Shown here one piece after another: positions 43,162 through 52,330 of a stretch of 64,000 nucleotides of DNA (the stretch's first letter is position 1; every line of letters starts with the position of its first letter). Under the pieces are notes generated by a model. The model was not told the DNA's origin. It saw nothing but the letters and a program-made list of their open reading frames with translations, and did no database searches. The stretch lies in contig NC_018309.1 in NCBI RefSeq assembly GCF_000234665.1, positions 97,507 to 161,506 on the forward strand, read 5' to 3'. Made by a program: the position numbers and the translations under genes. This stretch comes from Leishmania mexicana MHOM/GT/2001/U1103. Taxonomy: Eukaryota > Euglenozoa > Kinetoplastea > Trypanosomatida > Trypanosomatidae.

Positions 43162-45903
43162 ATGTCCGCAACGCCGCCGCCCCCCTCGTCCAACGCCTTC
43201 ACCGCTTATCAGCACGGCCGCGCTTCTCCTGGAACTTACCGCGGGTCAGGCAGCGGCGCGTATTTGCGGGGGTCGCCGCACCAACCATCCGGCTCATCGC
43301 CGATCTACCCATCGAGCCACCCGCGCCGCGGTGGCGGTAACACGCGCGCTCGCGTGCATACATACGGCTCCGTCCACGCTGACCCAGCAGCGTCACGTGC
43401 GGCGGCCCCGCCGGCGTCGCGTACCCCTGCGCCACGCGCCACCACTGATGTCGCCACGCCGCCGCTTCCCTACGCCTCCTCCGCGGCTTCGCTGCCTCCC
43501 TCGTTCATCTCGAGCGATGTTCTGAGCAGCCTCAGCGCCAGTGTGCAGGAGAGCCTCTCCGGGTATCTGTACTCGGACGCCATCGAGCTTGCGCAGCGCC
43601 TCTTCGACTTGGAGGCGTCCTACGCACACCTGCACCTGCTCGCTCACTGCTACACCGTCAGTGGGGCGACCGGCACGGCGTACCGACTCCTGCAACACTA
43701 CTACCCTTTCCTGGAGCTGCATGTGACACGACCACGAACGGCTGGTGCTTCTACAAGTGCTGCTGGCGGAGCGGCAGGGGTGAGCAGCGGTGTCCTTCCC
43801 CTTGACGCTCGCCGCACCTGGACAGCCTCTTACGGCGTGCATCCGTCGCAGCATCCGTTCGCGTTGGGCGTGTCCTCGACGGCAGCAGCGGCAACGTTCT
43901 CAGCTTCGAGCAACGAGGCCAACCCAACCTCGGACGAGCTCGAGCTGGGCTACGGGACGGTTGACCTGCAGTCGCAGTGGGACTGCCAGTACCTCCTCGG
44001 CGTGTGCTGCTACCGCACGCAGCACTACGAAGACGGCGCCAAGGTGCTGTCGCAGCTGCTGTACGTGTGCCATCAAGTCACCACAGCCTCTAGTGTTCTT
44101 CGGCGGAGGCTGCAGCAGCTTCGCCAGAAGCAGCAGCAGCAGGTGACCGTGCGCAGTGATACGAGCGAGGAAGACGACGCTGGTGTGGCGGCAGCAGTAC
44201 GTGCCACGGAGAGACAGCTGCGGGCGTATGCCTTCGTGACGGAGGCGCGCACTTCGCAGGTGCTCTACTGGCTGGGTCTGTGCGAGAAGCATCGCCAGCG
44301 GCACCCGATCGCGGCGGAGTACCTGCGCCGCGCCTACGTGGCCTACCCGCTTCGTCTCGATGCGTTCCAGGAGTACGTGCACTTGGCGTGGCCGTCGGAG
44401 CAGGTGGTGCAGTCTCTGCTTTCTGTGAAGGAGTCGCTGATCGAGGAAGATGATGGAGCGGAGGTCGATGTCACGGAGCCACCACAGCAGCGGCAACGAC
44501 CTCCGCAGCGTCGCGGCCGAGACGCCACCGACATTGCTGTCGACGTGGACGCCGATGCAGATGACGAGGAGCAGCGTGCTCCATGCAGCGCTGCTGCTGT
44601 TGCTGCGCTCGCTAGCGGTGGTGGCGGTAACCATAGTACTGTCTCTGTCTCACCGCATGCCACGCAGCTGGTGCGAACAGGCCCGTCGGCGGTGGCGCTG
44701 CCAGCCCCTCGTCTCACGGCACAGCAGCGACGGTGCGTACAGCAGCACCTGCGGCCGTTCCTGCACGCTGCTTTCCTCGGTATTACCTACCGCTGCCCAG
44801 AGGCAGTGGAAGCCCTTCACGCGCTGCTTGCCCAAGAGCAGCAACAACAGCAAGCCGCAGCGGCAGCGTTGGGGTCGGCGTCGTCGTCCACGGTGGCCAG
44901 CCTGCACGGCTCAGCGCGCGCTGGTATGATGCGTTCACCCTCCTCCTCTTCCGCGCCGCTGTGGAAGAGCCAAGGCAGCGGCAGCGCCGCAACGGGGGCC
45001 GTGGCATCCACGGCATCGCCTTGGCTGCTCCGCCAGCTCGCCCTCGCCAACTTCCATAACGGCGATATTCCGGAGAGCGCGGACGCCTTCGAGGGGCTGC
45101 TGCGTACCGCGCCGTGGGAGCTGACGAATCCGGCACTCATCTTCTACAGCACAGCGCTGTGGCACCTCAAGAGCGAGAGTGCGCTTGGCAGCCTCGCGCA
45201 ACGGCTCACCGACGCCGAGCCGCTCAGCGCTACCACCCTGTGCGTCGTCGCCAACGCATACAGCCTCATCAAGGACCCGCGCGACGCCTTAGTAATGCTG
45301 AAGCGGGCTGTGCAGGTGGCGCCGACGCTGGCGTACGCGCACGCCCTGCACGGGTACGAGTTGCTCGGTCAAGACAGCAAGGCAGAGGCAGAGGCGGCGT
45401 TCAAGGCGGCGCTCGCCGTGGATGCATCGCTCTACATCGCCTACGCCGGCCTCGGGGAGCGGTTCATGAGGGAGGAGCAGATCGACAAGGCGCGGGGGTA
45501 CTACAAGGAGGCAGTGAAACTAAACCCGACCCCGGCCATCATCAACCGCTTCGCCCTGACGTACCACCGCCAGGGCAAGTCGCTTGCCGACCTCAAGACG
45601 GCACTGCGACTCTACACAGAGTCGCTGGAGCGGCACCCGAACAACGTCACAGCACGACGGCAGCGCGCCGACGTCCTGCTGCGGCTCGACCAGCCGACGC
45701 AAGCACTGGAGGAGCTCAAGGCGCTGCTGGTGCAGTGCCCTGGCGAAGCTGTCGTGTACGTGACCTTGGCGGAATGCATGGTGTGTCTGCGGCGTCCACA
45801 CGAGGCCCTGCAACACTACCAGACAGCCATGCACCTTGACCCCCGGCGGGAGAGCTACGTGCAGGGCTGCATCGACCAACTCGTCGCAGCAAACATGCTG
45901 TAA
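43162..45903 (+). CDS. CDC27: Anaphase-promoting complex subunit CDC27/APC3
   Basis: A 913-aa TPR protein, the APC/C subunit that forms part of the TPR arm binding CDC20/CDH1 and IR-tailed factors to ubiquitinate mitotic regulators. Residues 1-115 are Pro/Ser/Ala-rich. TPR units then appear from about 125 (SLSGYLYSDAIELAQRLFDLEASYAHLHLLAHCY) to 210 and 270-300. A long Gln/Ser/Ala and acidic linker follows (390-600). The C-terminal superhelix runs from about 610: LRQLALANFHNGDIPESADAF, then FYSTALWHLKSESALGSLAQ, a stretch diagnostic of CDC27, then six further TPRs to the end. No start is plausible in the upstream open frame (42724), which translates (CA)n and repeat flank; ATG 43162 follows AG acceptors at 43041-43042 and about 43079. 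It adjoins SMC2, another mitotic gene, but in a polycistronic genome this is not evidence of co-regulation. Confidence 0.92.
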   Translation: MSATPPPPSSNAFTAYQHGRASPGTYRGSGSGAYLRGSPHQPSGSSPIYPSSHPRRGGGNTRARVHTYGSVHADPAASRAAAPPASRTPAPRATTDVATPPLPYASSAASLPPSFISSDVLSSLSASVQESLSGYLYSDAIELAQRLFDLEASYAHLHLLAHCYTVSGATGTAYRLLQHYYPFLELHVTRPRTAGASTSAAGGAAGVSSGVLPLDARRTWTASYGVHPSQHPFALGVSSTAAAATFSASSNEANPTSDELELGYGTVDLQSQWDCQYLLGVCCYRTQHYEDGAKVLSQLLYVCHQVTTASSVLRRRLQQLRQKQQQQVTVRSDTSEEDDAGVAAAVRATERQLRAYAFVTEARTSQVLYWLGLCEKHRQRHPIAAEYLRRAYVAYPLRLDAFQEYVHLAWPSEQVVQSLLSVKESLIEEDDGAEVDVTEPPQQRQRPPQRRGRDATDIAVDVDADADDEEQRAPCSAAAVAALASGGGGNHSTVSVSPHATQLVRTGPSAVALPAPRLTAQQRRCVQQHLRPFLHAAFLGITYRCPEAVEALHALLAQEQQQQQAAAAALGSASSSTVASLHGSARAGMMRSPSSSSAPLWKSQGSGSAATGAVASTASPWLLRQLALANFHNGDIPESADAFEGLLRTAPWELTNPALIFYSTALWHLKSESALGSLAQRLTDAEPLSATTLCVVANAYSLIKDPRDALVMLKRAVQVAPTLAYAHALHGYELLGQDSKAEAEAAFKAALAVDASLYIAYAGLGERFMREEQIDKARGYYKEAVKLNPTPAIINRFALTYHRQGKSLADLKTALRLYTESLERHPNNVTARRQRADVLLRLDQPTQALEELKALLVQCPGEAVVYVTLAECMVCLRRPHEALQHYQTAMHLDPRRESYVQGCIDQLVAANML

Positions 45904-46774
45904 CCCTGCTGGAGTGGTGCCGGGTGTGGGTGGCGGCGCTGTGGACAAGGGCAACAGTCTTTTAGGTGTTCAGCACATAGAGAGGAAGACATGCATGTAG
46001 GAGGGCGGGTACGAGTGCATCCGACACCGGCTCGGTGTGGCGTGCGCCATCCTCTGTCGACAGTGCCTTCGTGCAGCACATAGATGGTGTTTACCTTTCT
46101 TCTCTCCTTGTATGAGGCACCGACGCAGCTGCGCACCTCTCCCCCCCCTCCCCCCGCCGGACGTGCGTCAGAGACGCGTGTACTCTGTGACGTGCCGCGC
46201 GCGAGATAGAGAGATGGCAGTGCACTCCTCTTCACGGCATCCGCGGCCACTGTCGTTGTCGTCCTGCGGTACGCCCCTGTGTGTGTGTGTGTGTGTGTGT
46301 GGGACGCGCCCGTGGAATGTGTTTTCTTTTTTGTTCTGTCTGGACGCCCCCAGCCGCACGCTCCGTTCCATCAGGATGATGCTGCTCCGTGCTGCCCACG
46401 ATCCCACCGAAACGCCCGTACCACACAACCATGCTTGCCACCCTGTCCTCCCTCCCCTCCCCCCACCAACACACACACACACGCCCTCGCCTCTCCGCTG
46501 CGCATCCCCTTGAAGGAACACTGCCTTCCGACACGCTCGACCACCGGCACCGGCACACGCACAGCGCACCCGTAACACCCAGAAGAAGGCGAGAACGGGG
46601 GGGCCACCACACACGTGTGTGCGTGCACTGGGACACTGCCGGCCCACTGGGGTGCTCGGCTCACAGTTTTTCCCCTGTGTGTGTGTGTGTGTGTGCAACA
46701 CGCCCATATATACACGCACGCATGCGCCACTGCCATTTTTCTTTTGTTGTTTGATTGTTTGTTTGGTGTTTCGA
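45904..46774 (+). other. Intergenic region upstream of the dynein light chain
   Basis: No gene seen. It has pyrimidine-rich stretches at 46137-46157 and 46444-46475, (GT)n runs near 46280-46301 and 46675-46695, and a T-rich stretch at 46734-46771 directly before the start codon. Confidence 0.45.
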
Positions 46775-47110
46775 ATGGCCTCCGACGACCGCATCACGTT
46801 GGTCGATGACGCCTCCATCATCTGCGAAGACGTCGTCAACGCGCTCTTCAGCCACGAGACGCGCTATCACCACAGCAAGATCGCCGGCCTCGTCTCCGCC
46901 ATCTCCGATCAGGTGGTGCAGCGGCTGACGCAGGAGGCGAAGCTGCCGCGCAAATACGTCGTCCTCGTCACGATCCTGCAGAAAAATGGCGCTGGCGCGC
47001 AGATGATCTCGTCATGCTCATGGAACCCAACGAGTGACGCGTGCTACGTGTATAAAGCGGAGAACAAAGCCATGTACTGTATCATTACGGTCTACGGTGT
47101 CACCGTGTAG
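46775..47110 (+). CDS. Dynein light chain, Tctex-1/DYNLT family
   Basis: A 111-aa protein matching the Tctex-1 dynein light chain in length and pattern: an N-terminal helix (ASIICEDVVNALF), a second helix (HHSKIAGLVSAISDQVVQRLTQ), then strands KYVVLVTILQKNG, ISSCSWNPTSDACYVYKAEN and MYCIITVYGVTV. The family forms homodimers that bind intermediate chains of cytoplasmic, outer-arm or IFT dyneins. Which dynein it serves cannot be told from sequence; trypanosomatids have several paralogues. ATG 46775 was chosen because the open frame upstream to 46619 translates a (GT)n run. Confidence 0.93.
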   Translation: MASDDRITLVDDASIICEDVVNALFSHETRYHHSKIAGLVSAISDQVVQRLTQEAKLPRKYVVLVTILQKNGAGAQMISSCSWNPTSDACYVYKAENKAMYCIITVYGVTV

Positions 47111-49792
47111 CCGCGCGATCACGCGCACGCGCCCTGTCTCGGCACACTGCCTCTCCCTTTCCTATGTAGAACACCAGCCCACGAACGGCGGCACATGCGC
47201 ATGAGCAGCCATGGAAAAGAGCGCGTGATGGGGGTACCATGACCGCGTCACGTGATGGGGACCCTCCTCAAGCCTCACCATCCCCCTACATTATGGCCGC
47301 TGCCCATGCGATTCACCTGCGCGCTCCGCTGGGAGGAGGAGGAGGAGGAGGAGGAGGGGGGAGTTCGTGTAACCGAATCGCTGCACTCGCGCAGCACCTC
47401 TGTGTATGTGTGTGTGTGTGTGTGTGTCCTTCCACCGGTGCGGCCACCTATCACCGCGCTCGCGAGTGCATCTTGTGGCCGGGCCCGCGAGCGTCTTCCT
47501 CTCCCCACGCATCGGCACACGTTGGTCGGCGCTCCCGACCCCGACGGGTACACAGGCACGCACACCACCGCTGCCCCTTTCCCGGCAGTGGTACCGAACT
47601 CGCTTCGAAGGCAGGTGAATCTGTGCTGCAGTGGGGAAGTCTCATCTTGGGCAGTGGATGCAGACACCCGCCCATCGCGCTCTGCCCTTTCGACCTTCTC
47701 TGCCTTCCCCAGGCCAGTCCACCCGCAGCTGCCCGCCGTCCCAAGGAGGGACAGAGAACTTTTTCTGAGCAACCACTACTGCACCCCTCGCACCTTCTCT
47801 ACCCTCTGCTCCTCCCACACACGCACCTTCCTCAGCGAGCGGCACCAGCATCCGCTCTTCGGCGATGGTGCTCCTCGTGGAGACGAGGGCCCCGACCCCG
47901 AGTTGGGTTCGCCTGATCGGACCCAAACAATAGTCCCCGCGCACGGGCTGGTGCAGCACCGCCGGCATAACTTCTCACATGTTTGCATAGACCACCCGAT
48001 GGCTGCACAGGTGGCAGGCCGTATCCCGTCCTCCCTGGGCCCATCGGGAGGGGGGGACGGCCTTCGCATATCGAAGTCCTTCATCTGAAGGGGGAGGAGG
48101 GATCGCCCCCTCCCCCCCCCCCCGAGCGCCACATGCGTACCCTCAGCGACGGGATTCACCGCAAGCAGAGCCAGTGCCATCACGGCTCGCCTCACACCGG
48201 AGGACGTCCCTTCCAGCCATTCACGGAAGCCTTCGGGAGCCTCAGCAGGAACAGGCTGTCTCAGGCCGACGGCAATGCTCTTCACCACGTGGCGCAGCGG
48301 CTCGTGTCGAGAATTGACCGCATCGCCACGCGTCAACAGGGCCAGCAAGCCGCATGCCCATCACAGAACCGCCCTTTGCCGGAGTCCTTTGATGCTGCGC
48401 TGAGCGGGGCTGTGGGACCCGTGGCCCTGACGTTGCCGCTGTCTGGTGACGTTGTGGGTGGGCGGCGGCAACAACGGGCAACGCGAGGCTGCTGCACACG
48501 GCACCTTCTCCTCAAGAGTGGCGAGACCTTTGCGAACCAGAAGATAATGGCTTACCAGGTGATGAAGGTCAAGCGTTTTCCAGCTGAGAGAGGATGCACC
48601 ATGCAGGCTGCCTCCAACAACCCATCGGCCGCATGCTACACCGCGTGCGCCCGGGACATCGGCCACCCGGACAACGAGGACAGCGTGCACGCCTTGAAGG
48701 CGGCCTTCGACCTCTCTGTGACGCAAGCGCGGCACAGATGGCGTTTCGTTCTCCGGGCCCCTCGAACCAAAAGACGAGGCCCGTAGTGGACGGAATAGCC
48801 GAACCCTTCTACGCTGAGCCGGAGGCCGTAGCGTGGGCACGCACTAGTCAGCACCAACGGACTAAACGTGTCGCCGTCATCACGAGGCACAGAGGCCCTC
48901 CCACCACCACCTGAACAGCAACACAGAGGCAGGGGAGGAGGCCCAGGCGTTGAGCACTCAAGGCGGCAGCAACGGGAGAAAAATGTGCCGCCAACGCCCT
49001 CATGCGAGTCTTGACAACAAGCCCCCTCCACACACACACACACACACACACGCGCGCCGTTAGATCCATGTGCCTCGCCAACTGAGAGGGAGGGGGGCCC
49101 CATTGCGAACGGACGCTCCTCGACGCAGCAATACGGGCCGAAGAGCCTCTCTTCCCACTGCATCCAACACAGTGGCTGTCGCAGTCCAACTTGCTACTCT
49201 TTTGCCGCTACGTCGCACCTCCGGCGAACCATCGCCGGCTCCTCGCGTGGAAGAGGGCCAGCAGCTGGAGGGAAGTCTGCCGTCTGACTTCGCAGAGCTT
49301 CCTAAGCGTCTCCGGCGCCAAAGTAGCGCCTTGCCGGAGGGGGCGGAGGCGAAGCCAAGTTGGGGCGCGCCCCTTCTGTCCAGACCTCTTATGCGTCGTG
49401 CGGCACAGTCGCGCACGCCTCTCCGTACTTGAGATTGCCGGTCGATGTGTGGGCGCCGCTGGTGCCACGGCCCCCTTACTCGCTCCTCCACACCTTGACC
49501 CTCCTCCCTCTCTTGGTCTTTCTCTCACGCCGGCGAAGGAACGGGCGTGTGCGCGTGCCGTCCACAGAGGTGCTGACCTCCGCACCGTCCCGCTGCATCC
49601 TCCTCTCCTCTTGAAAGCCAAGGGCCCCTTCGCGCTACTCGACTACCCACACCCTCCCCGCGCGTCTGCAGGCCTCTTCCTCTCTTCGCCTGTGTGTCTT
49701 TGTGCGTGCGTGTGTGCGTGTGTGCGTGGCGGAGGCACTGCCGGCGGTGGTAGACACTTTCGTTGACCCACACACCCCTCCGGGTACTCACG
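47111..49792. other. Long gene-poor block between dynein light chain and phosphoesterase
   Basis: 2.7 kb without a recognised gene. 47330-47357 is a (GGA)n stretch and 47407-47427 a (GT)n run. From about 47900 to 49450 the pyrimidine tracts disappear and the sequence resembles non-repetitive, coding-like DNA. The longest frame, 47983-48786 (267 codons, +), has no motif I know, and similar-sized frames exist on the minus strand. Pyrimidine tracts return at 49495-49690, ending at an AG (49670-49671) that can serve the next gene. A degenerate retroposon or decayed gene is possible. Confidence 0.4.
47983..48786 (+). other. Unsupported 267-codon open frame
   Basis: The C-terminal half (about QADGNALHHVAQRLVSRIDR onward, with KAAFDLSVTQARHRW) looks more protein-like than its proline-rich N-terminus, but competing minus-strand frames cover the same DNA and no family is recognisable. 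It could be a lineage-specific gene, a remnant, or chance. Listed because it is the best coding candidate in this 2.7-kb block. Confidence 0.2.
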
Positions 49793-51823
49793 ATGCTCCG
49801 GCGAGGTCTGTGGCGATATCGCCGCATCAGCTACGTGACGGATGTGGAGGGCGACTTTGCGTACTTTCAACGCTTTGTCTGCCTCTCACGGGTGCTTCGG
49901 TGGGAACCGACAGAGGTTGCGACCTCCTCCAACCCTCCCCGCCTTTCCGCCGGGGGCGGCAACGGCTCGCGAGCCGTGAATGGTCGGTGGGCCCCCCTGT
50001 CCTCGGCCGCGCTTCCGGCTCTATCGGGGGCGCACCCAGCAAGCGATGCTGCGGCCAACACGCAAGCACTGCACACCACCACCACGACTGCCGCCACTGA
50101 TGCCTACGAGCCGGGGTATTGCTGTCTTGTAGACCTCTCTCGCTATCGTCTAGGCTTCCAAGACGCGACCTCGCACTTCGTCTTTGGTGGCGACGCCTTC
50201 GACCACGGCAGCGACATCACGTTTGGCAAGGCGCTGCTCGACTTCAAGCGCCGCTTCCCATCACGCGTGCACCTGCTGCTTGGGAACCGGGACGTGAACA
50301 AGATGGCCATGTACCCGCGCATGGCGCGCGAGGTCGAGGGCATGAGCCCCGACGCAGCCGAGGACACTGTCTTCACGCTGGCACCGCCATCGACGAATAC
50401 CGTCACGGCGGCGTCTCTGACGGAAGCGCCGCGGTACCGAGACTTCCTCCTCGAGCGGCGACAGCGACAAGAAGCGCAACGGCAGAACGGCGCAGGGCAC
50501 GCCGCATCAAGCCCGTGTGGCGGCGCTGCTTGTGTCGGCAGCAACCGTAGCGGCGATATCCTGTCCACAGACGCCGTTTCTTTCCTGCAGTGGGCACTGC
50601 AGTACAAGCTCGGCGGCCCGAACACCTTTGCCCACCGGCGGCAGGAGCTGCGCGAGATGGCGGCCATGATGGCCGAAGGGTGTGGGGCGGTGGCAGCGGC
50701 ACCCCCCGCAACTGGTGCGGAGGCTGTAAGGGATGGCATTGCTGATGGCGAGGACGCCGTGGTCGCCGCCTCGTTCTTCAGTGCCGCGCAGCCCGGAGGC
50801 GTGTACTACGAGTACATCCGCGCCGGCGTCCTCAGCGTCGTCCTGGACGGCATCCTTTTTCTCCACGGAGGTGTGAACGCCAGCAACGCCGGCTTTGTGC
50901 CAAGCCTGGAGGCGACCTCCTACGCGGAGCAGGTGACCGTTGGGCAGTGGTGGCTGCCAGAGGTCGCTCCCCAGGAGGTGGCGACCACACCGAGTGCGGC
51001 CTCGGCGCTGGACTGGCTCGCTGCCTTGGAGCGGTTCAAAGTTGCCGCCTTCTCCGATTGGGCGAACGGTGCTGCCCTGCGGGGCGAGGCGCTGCGCGCG
51101 TACGTGTACCCCCGCTCTGTGGCCCCGCATTCGATCGCGGTGGGGACGGTGATGAACGTAGATGGTCCCCACTACATACCTCTCACTGTTGCCGCCTACC
51201 TTCTCCAGTCCGGCATCCACACCGTGTGCGCCGGGCACCAGCCGGTCGGCGACACCCCCGCCATCATCCGCCAGCCCGGCGGCTTCACGGTCATAGACGC
51301 GGACAACTCCTACTGCGGCCGTGGCAACCAGTTCTGCACGCGGTTCAACCGCCGCGGCGCGGCTGTGATGGAGCTTCTGTTTGAGTGCGCGGACGACCAC
51401 GGCGGCAACCATAATGTGGCGCCGCACGACGCGGTTGCTGCGCCATCGCTGATCGTCCACGGCTACCGGGCCGATAGTGCGCCGTTCGAGTTCGACGTCT
51501 ACAGCGACTGGCGCGTTGGACGTTACGTCGGCGACGGTTGGTGGGTGCGGCTGCCCCCAGAGGCCACCGCGGCCACGTCATCGTCGTCTCTCAGCGGCAA
51601 CGAGGCAGCGCACGCGGGACTCTACGAGCTGCGCCGCACCCAGGATGGGTTCCGGCACGAGGAGACGCGGTGGGCCACAGCAGCGGAGGTAGACGTGTGG
51701 CTGTGGCAGGCCGCGGCAAGCGGGAAGGCGACGGTGCCTGGAGAGTTGGCGCCGCGGCACACCAAAGAGCAGCTCGCCGAGGTGCGGGCCCACCGCCTCA
51801 AGACGAAGGTGAAGCGCAGCTGA
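49793..51823 (+). CDS. Calcineurin-like metallophosphoesterase with variant metal ligands
   Basis: A 676-aa protein with the calcineurin-like phosphoesterase layout, expected to fold as a beta-sandwich around two metals and hydrolyse phosphate esters. Motifs in order: YVTDVEGD at 14-21, FGGDAFDHGSD near 130, LLLGNRDVNK near 164, LFLHGGVN near 356, and CAGHQPVGDTP near 479. The usual set is DxH, GDxxDxG, GNHE/D, H, GHxH. Here the first motif has DxE, the third GNR, and the last GHQP, so two or three ligands are changed. Inserts of low complexity lie at 45-95 and 225-300. The N-terminus MLRRGLWRYRR is basic and could target the mitochondrion. ATG 49793 is the second methionine of the frame (first at 49763). 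Substrate unknown; enzymatic activity uncertain because of the altered motifs. Confidence 0.83.
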   Translation: MLRRGLWRYRRISYVTDVEGDFAYFQRFVCLSRVLRWEPTEVATSSNPPRLSAGGGNGSRAVNGRWAPLSSAALPALSGAHPASDAAANTQALHTTTTTAATDAYEPGYCCLVDLSRYRLGFQDATSHFVFGGDAFDHGSDITFGKALLDFKRRFPSRVHLLLGNRDVNKMAMYPRMAREVEGMSPDAAEDTVFTLAPPSTNTVTAASLTEAPRYRDFLLERRQRQEAQRQNGAGHAASSPCGGAACVGSNRSGDILSTDAVSFLQWALQYKLGGPNTFAHRRQELREMAAMMAEGCGAVAAAPPATGAEAVRDGIADGEDAVVAASFFSAAQPGGVYYEYIRAGVLSVVLDGILFLHGGVNASNAGFVPSLEATSYAEQVTVGQWWLPEVAPQEVATTPSAASALDWLAALERFKVAAFSDWANGAALRGEALRAYVYPRSVAPHSIAVGTVMNVDGPHYIPLTVAAYLLQSGIHTVCAGHQPVGDTPAIIRQPGGFTVIDADNSYCGRGNQFCTRFNRRGAAVMELLFECADDHGGNHNVAPHDAVAAPSLIVHGYRADSAPFEFDVYSDWRVGRYVGDGWWVRLPPEATAATSSSSLSGNEAAHAGLYELRRTQDGFRHEETRWATAAEVDVWLWQAAASGKATVPGELAPRHTKEQLAEVRAHRLKTKVKRS

Positions 51824-52330
51824 GCAGTCTACTGTGATGTGGCGGCGCTGTCTTCGCATTCTACAGCAGCACACCTCGTTCTTTGTGGATGCATGCCTAG
51901 GTGCGTCCACGACCACCACCCAACAAGCCGTCGCCGGCCCGCTCCACCGCACACATTGACGCGCGCGTGTGAGCACCGTTTCGGCAACGGGTGTGTAGCC
52001 GGGGCACGGCTGGGGGGAGGGGGGGGGGCAGTAGCGGAAAAATGAAGCGCTGCCGCACCACACGCGCGACGGTGAGTGGTGACGCATGCCCGTCCTTGAC
52101 GCGGGTGCGCCTTTTATTTGACAGGAGACCCTTTCCTCGGCCCCCCCCCCACCCCCCCCCATGCACTGCATGTTTTGTGTGCCTTCGACTCTGAGTCTTC
52201 GCCCACCACCACCTCCCTTTTCCTCCCTTTTCCTCCCTCGTGTCCCCTCCGGAGGAGTCCGTGGTGCATGTGTCGGCATCCCTCTCTCGCTCTCGCTCGC
52301 CGTCTTCCCGTTGTTGTCCGCTTAGTTCCG
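51824..52330 (+). other. Intergenic region
   Basis: No gene seen. A G-run near 52015-52028 is followed by poly-C and C/T tracts at 52140-52163 and 52205-52255, whose following AGs near 52255 are likely acceptors for the next gene. Confidence 0.5.
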
